Of a stretch of DNA of 64,000 nucleotides, positions 25,294 through 33,536 are shown in pieces. The notes below the pieces were generated by a model. That model was given only the letters and a program-made list of their open reading frames with translations, ran no database searches and was not told where the DNA came from. A program made the translations under genes and the position numbers. Positions within the stretch are counted from its first letter, which is position 1, and every line of letters starts with the position of its first letter. The stretch covers positions 372,001 to 436,000 of the forward strand of contig NZ_UAUI01000001.1 of assembly GCF_900455735.1 (NCBI RefSeq), given 5' to 3'. This DNA comes from Rhodococcus wratislaviensis. GTDB taxonomy: Bacteria; Actinomycetota; Actinomycetes; Mycobacteriales; Mycobacteriaceae.

Positions 25294-26022
25294 GTGGCAG
25301 ACGAAGCGCTCGAACTCGAACCGCTCACCCCGTTCGCGGGACGACGGATGGAGCAGGCGATCGCGGCGGTGCGGGCGGCCATCGACGACGGCCGCATGAA
25401 ACCGGGAGTGAAGTACTCGGTCTACCAACTCGCCGAGGGTCTGGGCATCTCCCGAACCCCGGTGCGGGACGCTCTACTGCGCCTGGAAGAAGTGGGAGTC
25501 ATCAAGTTCGAAGCACGCCAGGGCTTCCGCATTCTCCTCCCCCAGCCGAAGGAGATCGCGGAGATCTTCGCAGTCCGGTTGGCCCTGGAACTACCCGCGG
25601 TCCGCAAGGCCGCAGCCGTCGCCGACCCCACGCTCTCGGATGCACTGCAGCGGCAACGACGCCTGATGCAGGACGCCGCCGCCGGCGGCGACGAACACGA
25701 GTTCGCCCATCATGATCTCGGGCTTCACGACCTAATTCTCGACGCCGCCGACAACGCCCGAGCCCGCGCGATCGTCAAGACCCTTCGCGAGACCACCCGG
25801 CTACTCGGGGCCAACACCGCCGACAAGACCAGAACACTCACCGACATCGACGACGAGCATGCGCCCATCATCGATGCCATCATCACCGGGGACCCCGACG
25901 GAGCCGAAGCCGCCATGCGCGTTCATCTGGTCAACACCGGGAAACTCCTTGTCGCCCAAGCTGTTCTCAGCGACGACTCCGGCCTCTCCGTCGACGAGAT
26001 CTGGTCCGCCGTCATCTCCTGA
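25294..26022 (+). CDS. GntR-family regulator (FadR subfamily)
   Basis: This is a 242-residue regulator with an N-terminal winged helix (YSVYQLAEGLGISRTPVRDALLRLEEVG) and a C-terminal all-helical FCD domain with metal-site features (HHDLGLHDLIL, DEHAPIIDAI, MRVHLVNTG). FCD proteins often sense carboxylic acids such as lactate, glutarate or amino-acid-derived acids, which fits D-2-hydroxyglutarate or a related acid. GTG 25294 is preferred over an ATG at 25258, because the latter lies inside the operator palindrome. It is divergent from the D-2-hydroxyglutarate dehydrogenase-like gene and convergent with the pruC-type gene, 8 bases apart. Confidence 0.87.
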   Translation: MADEALELEPLTPFAGRRMEQAIAAVRAAIDDGRMKPGVKYSVYQLAEGLGISRTPVRDALLRLEEVGVIKFEARQGFRILLPQPKEIAEIFAVRLALELPAVRKAAAVADPTLSDALQRQRRLMQDAAAGGDEHEFAHHDLGLHDLILDAADNARARAIVKTLRETTRLLGANTADKTRTLTDIDDEHAPIIDAIITGDPDGAEAAMRVHLVNTGKLLVAQAVLSDDSGLSVDEIWSAVIS

Positions 26023-26030
26023 CCAACGCA

Positions 26031-27755
26031 TCAACCCTGCAGCGGCTTCTCCGGCGTCGCGCGCCGGTGCACGGCAAGTTGCAGTTCGAACAGCAGCCGG
26101 TCGGCGGCGTCCTGCAGACCGATCCCGATGATCTCTTCCACTCGGCGGATCCGGTACCGCAGCGTGTTGGGATGCACGCTCAGTACGGCGGCGGCATTAC
26201 GAACGTCCCCGTGCTCGGCGAGGTAGGTCTCGGCGCTCTCGCACAGGTTGGAACCATGCTTGCGGTCGTACTCGTACAGCGCATCGACGCGCGGATCGTG
26301 CAGTTCCGGGTGTTCGCCGACGAGGTCGAGGATCTCCCCGAGCAGCACCGCGGTGCGGGATTCGGCGAGGGTGGTCACCCGCCCCTCCGGGAACGTCGCG
26401 GCAGTGCCGTCGAGGACCCTGTCGACCTCGATCCGCGCCGCGGCCACCTGCGCGAGATCGGGAACCGGAACGGCGATGGCGGCCCGCAGCACGATCGACC
26501 GCTTGGCCTCGAACTGGTCGACGAGCTGCCGCGTCCACGCGGTGACCCCTGCAGCGGACTTGTAGCGGGGAAGGAGCACATAGGCGCGATCACCGATCAC
26601 GGTGGCGACCGAATGGCGGCTGAACGAGCTCGCGTGCAGGCGGAGCATGCTGCCCATTCCGGCGAACTCGCCGGTGGCCGTCGAGCTCTCCGAGCCGGTC
26701 GGCGCGAAGCCCACGACAGCGGCCGCGCCGGTCATCGGCAAGTTCAGGGCGCTGGCCACGGAGGGAACGTCGACGCCCCCACCACGCGCACCGAACAACC
26801 GCTGGACCAGCAGCCCCTCGGTGGAGGGGGCGTTGAGACTTCGCGAGATGATCCGGGCTGCGATCGCCGAAGCGCCGCGCAACACGTCCACCGCATCGGG
26901 GTTGAACGGTGCGTCGCCCTGTTGCACCCAGATCGAACCGAGAAGCCGTGGTGCGGTCGAGGTGTCCTCGGTGGACTGGCGGATGCTGACCACCAGGCGT
27001 CGCTTGGTGGCGAGTTCCTCGTGCGCGGGCACGTCGATGACCTCGTCGCTTTCACGGAGCCGGTCGAATACTCCCCACTTCTGCAGTGTCCGCAGGTAGT
27101 CGCGCGGGCCCTCGCGGCCGAGGATCGACAAGGCTCGCAGTTCGTCCGCTGCTTCGTCGGACGCAGAGTATGCGAGCACCTTCGACTGGGCGTCCTCGAT
27201 CGAGACCATCCCTCCGGCATTCTGCGCGACGATCTGCGCGAGGCCGAACAGGTCGGTGTCCGTGGCGAGCAGATCCGGGTCTGCCGGCGCGCCACGCCCG
27301 CGGCGAGAGCGGTCGAGCATGCGCTGGACCAGCGGGAACACGTGATCCCATCGGGCCTTCGGGTGCACCGCTACGAGGGCGACGCCGGCACGGCGCGCCG
27401 CCGCTTGCACTGCGCGCGACTCGTGCGCCGTCTTCGACATCACCGCATGCGGCCGGTGCTCGCGCGCACGACCGGAGACGTCGTCGAACCAGCGCACGGC
27501 GTCGGCGTCGGCAACCCCCACATGGAGATACAAATCCTGCATCGGAGATTGCGATTCGGTTTCGACCGTCAGGTCGGAGCTGTCGACGAGCGCCACCGAT
27601 GCGATGAGGACGTCATCGCCCGCGGGAGCGTCGATCAGCTCGACGACCGCGGTGTCGAGAGCACGGAGAAGCTCACGCAGCGTGATGGTTTCGACAGAGG
27701 TAACGGGCGCCGCGGCTGCCGCGGCCGGGTTTCGATTTCCGGGAGACACCGACAT
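26031..27755 (-). CDS. pruC: PucR-family activator of proline utilisation (PruC-like)
   Basis: This 574-residue PucR-type protein is divergent from the pruAB operon, like PruC of mycobacteria, the proline-dependent activator of proline dehydrogenase and P5C dehydrogenase. It has an N-terminal PucR domain (TLRELLRALDTAVVELI, and VALVDSSDLTVE), a central GAF-like or CdaR region with GMVSIEDAQSKVLAYSAS, and the C-terminal helix-turn-helix (LCESAETYLAEHGDVRNAAA, then LSVHPNTLRYRIRRVEEIIG). The alanine-rich N-terminus suggests that the start could be slightly later. A second, shorter PucR protein at 19463 is a distant relative. Confidence 0.87.
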   Translation of the reverse strand: MSVSPGNRNPAAAAAAPVTSVETITLRELLRALDTAVVELIDAPAGDDVLIASVALVDSSDLTVETESQSPMQDLYLHVGVADADAVRWFDDVSGRAREHRPHAVMSKTAHESRAVQAAARRAGVALVAVHPKARWDHVFPLVQRMLDRSRRGRGAPADPDLLATDTDLFGLAQIVAQNAGGMVSIEDAQSKVLAYSASDEAADELRALSILGREGPRDYLRTLQKWGVFDRLRESDEVIDVPAHEELATKRRLVVSIRQSTEDTSTAPRLLGSIWVQQGDAPFNPDAVDVLRGASAIAARIISRSLNAPSTEGLLVQRLFGARGGGVDVPSVASALNLPMTGAAAVVGFAPTGSESSTATGEFAGMGSMLRLHASSFSRHSVATVIGDRAYVLLPRYKSAAGVTAWTRQLVDQFEAKRSIVLRAAIAVPVPDLAQVAAARIEVDRVLDGTAATFPEGRVTTLAESRTAVLLGEILDLVGEHPELHDPRVDALYEYDRKHGSNLCESAETYLAEHGDVRNAAAVLSVHPNTLRYRIRRVEEIIGIGLQDAADRLLFELQLAVHRRATPEKPLQG

Positions 27756-27824
27756 CGCTCCGTCCGAAAGGGGAGAACAGGTTTAGCCAACAGTACAACC
27801 GTCAGAACCATTTCTTGTTCTCCT

Positions 27825-27841
27825 GGCTCATTATTTGAGCC
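27825..27841. promoter_or_regulatory. Inverted repeat in the pruC/pruA divergent promoter
   Basis: The repeat ggctca-ttatt-tgagcc lies in an AT-richer part of the 156-bp gap between the pruC-type start (27755) and pruA start (27912). It is a candidate site for the PucR-type activator. The arms are only six bases long, so chance cannot be excluded. Confidence 0.4.
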
Positions 27842-27911
27842 CTGTTCCGGTGTTGACTACGTCTAGTTCGAGCGGCGGTCCCTTCGCCGCCACACCCCCG
27901 TAGGAGGTTCC

Positions 27912-29549
27912 ATGGACGCCGTCACCACCACCCCCCAGCCGATCAACGAGCCGGTGGGCTCCTTCGCACCGGGCAGCGCCGAGCGTGCCCGCCTGCAGGC
28001 GAAGCTGGCCGAGCTGGGTTCGAATCCCACCGAGATCCACAACGTCATCGGCGGTGCGCACCGGCGCGGCAACGGCCCCGCGATCGACGTCGTGCAACCG
28101 CACCGGCACGCCGCGGTCCTGGGCACCTTCACCAATGCCGGCGCCCAGGACATCCAGGACGCCGTCACCGCCGCCACCGCCGCCGCCCCGGGCTGGCGGG
28201 CGCTGTCGTTCGAGGACCGCGCCGCGGTGTTCCTGCGCGCGGCCGACCTGCTGTCCGGACCGTGGCGTGAAACCCTCGCCGCCGCAACGATGCTCGGCCA
28301 GTCCAAGACCGCGTACCAGGCCGAGATCGACACCCCGTGCGAACTGATCGACTTCTGGCGGTTCAACGTCCAGTTCGCCCGGCAGATCCTCGCCGACCAG
28401 CCGATCTCCTCCCCCGGCGTGTGGAACAAGCTCGAATACCGCTCCCTCGAGGGCTTCGTCTACGCCATCACCCCGTTCAACTTCACCGCCATCGCCGGCA
28501 ACCTGCCCACCGCACCCGCCCTGATGGGCAACACCGTGGTGTGGAAGCCGTCGCAGACCCAGGCCGTCGCCGCGTACTGGACGATGAAGCTGCTCGAGGC
28601 CGCAGGCCTGCCGCCCGGCGTGATCAACCTCGTCAACGGCGCCGGCGCCGAGGTCTCCGACGTCGTTCTCGCCGACCCGCGCCTGGCCGGAATCCACTTC
28701 ACCGGGTCCACCGCCACGTTCCAGCACCTGTGGCGCCAGGTCGGCAACAACATCTCGAACTACAACAGCTACCCGCGACTGGTCGGCGAAACTGGCGGAA
28801 AGGACTTCGTCCTCGCCCACAGCTCCGCGAACCCCGACACCCTCACCACCGCCCTGCTCCGTGGCGCGTTCGACTACCAGGGCCAGAAGTGCTCCGCGGC
28901 CTCCCGCGCGTTCGTCCCGAAGTCCGTGTGGGCGAAGATGGGCAACGACTTCATCGAGAAGGCGTCGACGCTGAAATACGGCGATGTCACCGACTTCTCG
29001 AACTTCGGTGGCGCCGTCATCGACCAGCGGGCCTTCGACCGCAACGCCGACGCCATCGCCCGCGCCAAGGCCACCCCCAGCCTCACCATCGCCGCCGGCG
29101 GCCACGTCGACGACAGCATCGGCTACTTCGTCGACCCCACCGTCCTGCTCGGTGACGACCCCACCGACGAGGCCTTCCGCACCGAGTACTTCGGACCGAT
29201 CCTGTCCGTCCACGTCTACGACGACTCCGCCGCCGGATCGTTCGAGAAGGTCCTCGACCTGGTCGACACGGGGTCCGCGTACGCGCTGACCGGGTCGATC
29301 ATCGCCGACGACCGCACCGCAATCGCGAAGGCCACCGACGACCTGCGATTCGCCGCCGGCAACTTCTACATCAACGACAAACCCACCGGCGCCGTCGTCG
29401 GACAGCAACCCTTCGGCGGAGCCCGTGCGTCGGGCACCAACGACAAGGCCGGCTCCCCGCAGAACCTCCTGCGCTGGGCCTCCGCCCGCACCATCAAGGA
29501 AACATTCGTCCCGGCCACCAACCACCACTACCCCCACCAGGACATCTGA
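27912..29549 (+). CDS. pruA: 1-pyrroline-5-carboxylate dehydrogenase
   Basis: This 545-residue aldehyde dehydrogenase of the P5CDH group oxidises glutamate semialdehyde to glutamate, the second step of proline degradation. The catalytic cysteine is Cys327 in YQGQKCSAASRAF, and the motif ETGGKDFVLAHSSA identifies the family. ITPFNFTAIAGNLPTAPALM is also diagnostic. The start ATG follows aggaggttcc. Its stop overlaps the proline dehydrogenase start (TGATG), so the two enzymes are translationally coupled. This suits a labile intermediate passed between two separate proteins, rather than a PutA fusion. The divergent PucR activator probably controls both. Confidence 0.95.
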   Translation: MDAVTTTPQPINEPVGSFAPGSAERARLQAKLAELGSNPTEIHNVIGGAHRRGNGPAIDVVQPHRHAAVLGTFTNAGAQDIQDAVTAATAAAPGWRALSFEDRAAVFLRAADLLSGPWRETLAAATMLGQSKTAYQAEIDTPCELIDFWRFNVQFARQILADQPISSPGVWNKLEYRSLEGFVYAITPFNFTAIAGNLPTAPALMGNTVVWKPSQTQAVAAYWTMKLLEAAGLPPGVINLVNGAGAEVSDVVLADPRLAGIHFTGSTATFQHLWRQVGNNISNYNSYPRLVGETGGKDFVLAHSSANPDTLTTALLRGAFDYQGQKCSAASRAFVPKSVWAKMGNDFIEKASTLKYGDVTDFSNFGGAVIDQRAFDRNADAIARAKATPSLTIAAGGHVDDSIGYFVDPTVLLGDDPTDEAFRTEYFGPILSVHVYDDSAAGSFEKVLDLVDTGSAYALTGSIIADDRTAIAKATDDLRFAAGNFYINDKPTGAVVGQQPFGGARASGTNDKAGSPQNLLRWASARTIKETFVPATNHHYPHQDI

Positions 29550-30514
29550 TGGCACCCTCCGATCTGCTCCGGCCCGCCCTGCTCGCCGCGGCCCGCTCCC
29601 CTCGCATGGAACGGACCGTCACCAAGATCCCGGTGACCCGCAACCTCGTCGACCGGTTCGTCGCCGGCGAAACCGAGGATCAGGCCATTGCCGCGACCAC
29701 CGATATCCTCGACTCCGGCCGCTACATCAGCATCGACCATCTCGGCGAAGACACCACCGACCTCGGGCAGGCTTCCGGCACCGTCTCGCATTACCTGACG
29801 CTGCTGTCCTCGCTGGCGCAACTGGCCCCGGCCACCGACAACGGCAATGGGCCGCGCAACATCGAGATATCCCTGAAGTTGTCCGCCCTCGGACAGTTCC
29901 TGCCCCGCGACGGTCACGACGTGGCACTCGAGAACGCCCACAAGATCTGCACCGCGGCCGAAGAAGCCGGCGTCTGGGTCACGGTCGACGCCGAGGACCA
30001 CACCACCACCGACTCGACCCTGTCGATCGTAGGCGAGCTCCGCGAGGACTTTCCCACTCTCGGCACCGTGCTGCAGGCCTACCTCAAGCGCACCGAAGCG
30101 GACTGCCGGGACCTCTCCGGGCCCGGATCGCGAATCAGGTTGTGCAAGGGTGCATACAAGGAACCGGCATCTGTTGCCTACCAAGGCAAGCCCGCGGTCG
30201 ACGACGCATACCTGCGGTGCCTGCGGATCCTGATGAACGGCCAGGGATACCCGATGGTCGCCTCCCACGATCCGGCCATGGTCGACGCCGCACTGGCGCA
30301 GGCGAAGGCCACGGGTCGCACCACCGACGAGTTCGAGATCCAAATGCTCCACGGCATCCGGGACACCGAGCAGTTGCGTCTGGTCACGCAGCAGCAACAC
30401 GTGCGGGTCTATCTGCCCTACGGTGAGCAGTGGTACGGCTATTTCATGCGTCGTCTCGCCGAGCGCCCCGCCAATCTGGCATTCTTTCTCAGGTCATTGA
30501 CCTCGAAGAATTAA
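29549..30514 (+). CDS. pruB: Proline dehydrogenase
   Basis: This 321-residue FAD-dependent TIM-barrel enzyme oxidises proline to 1-pyrroline-5-carboxylate. The family signature near the C-terminus is VRVYLPYGEQWYGYFMRRLAERP, and the substrate/flavin loops are ISLKLSALGQFL and RIRLCKGAYKEP. It is the stand-alone form used in actinobacteria, without the aldehyde dehydrogenase part found in PutA. Its ATG overlaps the pruA stop by one base. No clear terminator follows; a seven-base inverted repeat spans 30513-30550, but its loop is long. Confidence 0.94.
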   Translation: MAPSDLLRPALLAAARSPRMERTVTKIPVTRNLVDRFVAGETEDQAIAATTDILDSGRYISIDHLGEDTTDLGQASGTVSHYLTLLSSLAQLAPATDNGNGPRNIEISLKLSALGQFLPRDGHDVALENAHKICTAAEEAGVWVTVDAEDHTTTDSTLSIVGELREDFPTLGTVLQAYLKRTEADCRDLSGPGSRIRLCKGAYKEPASVAYQGKPAVDDAYLRCLRILMNGQGYPMVASHDPAMVDAALAQAKATGRTTDEFEIQMLHGIRDTEQLRLVTQQQHVRVYLPYGEQWYGYFMRRLAERPANLAFFLRSLTSKN

Positions 30515-30805
30515 TCAGGCACGGGACGCCGTCGCGGTGCGGCCCTGATTGACCCTCGCGCTCGAACCCTGGTTCGCCCACAGCACCGACACAATCATCT
30601 ACGACGATGACGGTCTTCCCAAAAACCAACCCGGCCGTATCAGCCTTCCTCGGCCGGTCGAAATTGCTCTGCCGTCGTTTGGGTTCCCTCTGACACGGGT
30701 AGGCGAAGCAAGTGTGCACTCTTCTGAGGAAGGCACAAGCTCGCCGACGACGACCTGTCACCGATGATGCAGCACCGTCGATTGTGCTGGATGGGAGGAC
30801 ACGAG

Positions 30806-31077
30806 ATGGCACACGCAAAGATTCGCAACCCCAACTCAAAGACCAGGAAATGTACGAAGAACTCCGCGAGAAGGGCGATTCCAAGGAGAAGGCGGCACGA
30901 ATCTCCAACGCCGCGGCCAGTCGTGGTCGCGAGAACGTCGGAAAGTCGGGCGGGAAGTCACCGTCGTATGAGGACTGGACGGTTGACGAGCTCCAGAAAC
31001 GTGCCAAAGAACTGGGTTTGCAGGGCTATTCGACACTGAACAAGAAGGAACTCATCGACGAGCTCCGCAATCATTAG
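30806..31077 (+). pseudogene. Small DUF/Rho-N-like protein gene with a one-base frameshift
   Basis: A conserved small actinobacterial protein is recognisable from KDSQPQLKDQEMYEEL to the end, with the helix-extended-loop region DWTVDELQKRAKELGLQGYS and NKKELIDELRNH (a Rho N-terminal/SAP-like fold). The best start is ATG 30806, preceded by gggaggacacgag, and reads MAHAK, the natural N-terminus of the family. The frame then breaks: one extra G at about 30820 would restore MAHAKDSQPQ. As given, the conserved part can only be read from an unsupported upstream GTG at 30712. The lesion is a true mutation, a sequencing error or a programmed shift; I favour the first two. Confidence 0.6.
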
Positions 31078-31154
31078 CCGTGCAGCTGCCCATTTGCGAG
31101 CCCACACGGTCCTGCGCGGCCTCACCAATGCACACAGGAGGACAGGAGAACATC

Positions 31155-31568
31155 GTGCTGCTCGATGGGGTCAACCACATTGCCTGGATCTCGAAGGATG
31201 CCGCCCGGTTGGGCCGGTTCTACGCCGATGTGTTCGACGCCGACGTCGGACCCACACGCACCCACGGCGACGACGGCAAAGAAACGATGACCATCATCCG
31301 CATCGGCCCGCACACCGAGTTGAACATCTTCGTGATCGAAGGCAACACCGAGCCTGAGCGCCAAACACCCATGTGGGGACGGGGACGCATCGACCATGTC
31401 GGCCTGCAGGCCGCCTCACGCGAAGCATTCGCCACGATTCGGCAACGACTGATCGACAAGGCTGCCAGCGACGGAACCGTCAACGACTTCGGCGCCGTCC
31501 AGAGCATCTTCTTCCGCGACCCCGACGGACTCGAAGGGGAAGTACTGATCGCCAAGTCCTCCCAGTAG
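31155..31568 (+). CDS. VOC-family (glyoxalase/bleomycin resistance-like) protein
   Basis: This 137-residue protein has the vicinal oxygen chelate fold of two beta-alpha-beta-beta-beta units. The first begins DGVNHIAWISKDAARLGRFYADVFDA, and the second, GRIDHVGLQAASREAFATIRQRL, ends at IFFRDPDGLEGEVL. Metal-ligand candidates are His8 region, His of IDHVG and the late glutamates. Such proteins are glyoxalases, dioxygenases or binding proteins; nothing here decides. The start is GTG 31155, with aggagaacatc before it. An upstream in-frame ATG would add a segment without family similarity. Confidence 0.8.
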   Translation: MLLDGVNHIAWISKDAARLGRFYADVFDADVGPTRTHGDDGKETMTIIRIGPHTELNIFVIEGNTEPERQTPMWGRGRIDHVGLQAASREAFATIRQRLIDKAASDGTVNDFGAVQSIFFRDPDGLEGEVLIAKSSQ

Positions 31569-31695
31569 TACGCCGTGGACGGTGGCCGAAAGTCGACCCC
31601 CACGCCGATGACCCAGATTCCGACCTCGATCACTGCAGCCCGTCGTAACGTGGGATCTCCACCGATCTGCCTGACCGACGCGAGGAGTGCTGAAG

Positions 31696-32283
31696 ATGTT
31701 CGATCTCCAACCCGCCACCGACGTGATGGCCGCTCTCGTCGAGTCCGTGCGCGACGAGCAACTCACCGCACCGACACCGTGCCCGGAGCTCACCGTCGGT
31801 GATCTCCTCGACCACATCGACGGGCTGTCACTCGCGTTCACCGCCGCTGCGACGAAGACCCCGCCGGCCGGGGGCAGCCAGCCGCCCTCCGCCGACGTCG
31901 CTCGCCTCGGCACCGACTGGCGCACCCGGCTCCCGCAGCGACTCACCGCTCTCGCCGGAGCCTGGCGTGAGGAGACGGCATGGCACGGGATGACCCAGGC
32001 GGGTGGACTCGACCTACCGGCCGACATCGCAGGCGCGGTCGCGGTGGACGAGATCGTCGTGCACGGCTGGGACCTCGCCGTCGCCACCGGCCAGAACTTC
32101 CACTGCACACCGGAACTACTCGGCGCCGCATACGGGTTCGCGAAGTCGTCGGCCGACCAGAACCCCCACGGCACACCTGGACTGTTCGGGCCGCCGGTGA
32201 CCGTTCCAGACTCCGCGCCACTGCTCGAACAACTGCTCGGCCTCACCGGACGCGACCCACAATGGGTTCCCGCCGCCACATAG
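31696..32283 (+). CDS. Mycothiol-dependent maleylpyruvate isomerase-like protein (TIGR03086)
   Basis: This 195-residue DinB/MDMPI-fold protein is characteristic of mycothiol-making actinobacteria. Its core is LTAPTPCPELTVGDLLDHIDGL, with a histidine in the helix bundle's metal site, and VAVDEIVVHGWDLAVATGQNF supplies the second ligand region. Members include mycothiol-dependent isomerases and S-transferases, but most, including this subgroup, have no known substrate. ATG 31696 follows ggagtgctgaag. It stands alone downstream of the VOC protein, and the gap after it carries degenerate sequence. Confidence 0.82.
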   Translation: MFDLQPATDVMAALVESVRDEQLTAPTPCPELTVGDLLDHIDGLSLAFTAAATKTPPAGGSQPPSADVARLGTDWRTRLPQRLTALAGAWREETAWHGMTQAGGLDLPADIAGAVAVDEIVVHGWDLAVATGQNFHCTPELLGAAYGFAKSSADQNPHGTPGLFGPPVTVPDSAPLLEQLLGLTGRDPQWVPAAT

Positions 32284-32653
32284 CGGGTATCGACCCCGAA
32301 CGCGGCCGCTGCTCGAACTCGGCGATGGCGCCGAGGATCTGAAAGGACACCCGGCACACGTGGCCCGAGCCCGTTCCTCGGTGCTCACTGACGGTTTCCA
32401 CGTCGTCTCGATCGACATACTTGGACACGGCGACGGCCGCGAAACGCACAGGACCAACGCTGGGTCGCCGAATTCCGCCTGACCGGGGCGGAAGGCAGTC
32501 CGTCGTTCGGCCGGATCCTCGCCGGCACAGCGCATCAGTGGCCGAACGCGCCGTCCCGGAATGCCAGGCGACCGTCGACGCCTTGCTGGCCCTGCCCGGA
32601 TATCGGCGAGCGCAAGCGCAGAGCTCGACGTGAAAGATGAGCTGAGGAATGTG
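32284..32653. other. Stretch without an intact gene
   Basis: No frame with coding features spans this 370-base gap. One short frame around 32357-32475 reads LTDGFHVVSIDILGHGDG, weakly like the strand-turn region of an alpha/beta hydrolase, without start or continuation. It may be a decayed gene remnant. Nothing else stands out. Confidence 0.4.
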
Positions 32654-33169
32654 TCATCCCACCTGACTCCAGATCTGTGCCAACGACTGCGCGACGTGTT
32701 CGTTCCGGATCTCGCCCTTCCCGTCTACCGCGTCCCGTCCGACCGGTACGGCGATGCATGCCGACCGGAGCAGTCGCGCTCCGACGTAACCCAATACGGT
32801 TTCCAGGGTGCTCACCGCACCGTGGCCGCGCCCCGGCGCGGCGACGTTGATCCACGCCACCGGTTTGTCGGTCATCTCGGTTCCACCGACTGTCCAGTCC
32901 AACAGGTTCTTGAAGCTGCCCGGCAGTGTGCCTGCGTACTCGGGTGTACAGAACAGCACGATGCCGGCATCCCGTATGAGCTGCCTCAGGGCGAACACTT
33001 CGTCGGGAAGCGGATCGTGGTCGTCGTCGGGGTTGAACGCAGGAAGTGTCGACAATCCGCGGTAGATGGTCGTTGTCGCCGTCGGCGGAGCCGATTCGGC
33101 GATTGACGCGAGAGCGGCAGCATTGGTCGAGGTCGCTCTGGTGCTCCCTGAGACAAGCAGAATGTTCAC
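32654..33169 (-). CDS. NADPH-dependent FMN reductase family protein
   Basis: This flavodoxin-fold protein of about 171 residues has the family phosphate loop ILLVSGSTRATSTNAA and the flavin-ring motif LFCTPEYAGTLPGSFKNLLDW. It probably reduces FMN or quinones with NAD(P)H. AAPGRGHGAVSTLETVLGYVGA is the conserved C-terminal helix region. The start is taken as GTG 33169, where the hydrophobic first strand begins; the open frame extends upstream, but without similarity and without a clear ribosome site. It is isolated and convergent with nothing in particular. Confidence 0.82.
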   Translation of the reverse strand: MNILLVSGSTRATSTNAAALASIAESAPPTATTTIYRGLSTLPAFNPDDDHDPLPDEVFALRQLIRDAGIVLFCTPEYAGTLPGSFKNLLDWTVGGTEMTDKPVAWINVAAPGRGHGAVSTLETVLGYVGARLLRSACIAVPVGRDAVDGKGEIRNEHVAQSLAQIWSQVG

Positions 33170-33536
33170 GAGGTCGATGTTCGCACGATCAGGAAGATGG
33201 ATGAACGACTCCACGGCGGGGTTTCGATGACTCTCGCAAATGCGTTGCAGCGCAAGCCGTCGAGTCAGCGAACCACATCTCATAATCCTGTTGTATCCGC
33301 CCCCGAGGGTCGACGTTTTTCACGCTATTCGTTGCAGTGCGCAATGCAACAGTGTTGTGAGAGCCGCTGGTTCCGAGCCGACCACGTCCGACGGCCCCGT
33401 CGGGTGACGTTTCCTGCACATGATCAGACACCGCCCACCCCGGACGACCATGACCCACTCGATACAGGCAAGCCTCCGCTTCGAATGATAGATTCCTGGC
33501 ATGCGGAGTGATCGCTCCGCTTTGTTGGGAGTATTT
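33170..33536. other. Intergenic region before the DHA2 transporter
   Basis: This 367-base gap between two divergent genes has lower GC than its surroundings in parts. No convincing coding frame, hairpin or repeat was found. It presumably holds both promoters. Confidence 0.45.

Noticed and set aside
26067-27866. A 599-codon plus-strand frame opposite the PucR activator
   Set aside because: Same reason: antisense of a conserved regulator, histidine- and arginine-rich, no domain.
27831-29555. A 574-codon minus-strand frame
   Set aside because: It is the shadow of pruA, which has all its catalytic motifs. The valine/glycine-rich product has no family.
30513-30550. Possible terminator after proline dehydrogenase
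   Set aside because: The arms are only seven bases, with a 24-base loop and no T-run, too weak to call.
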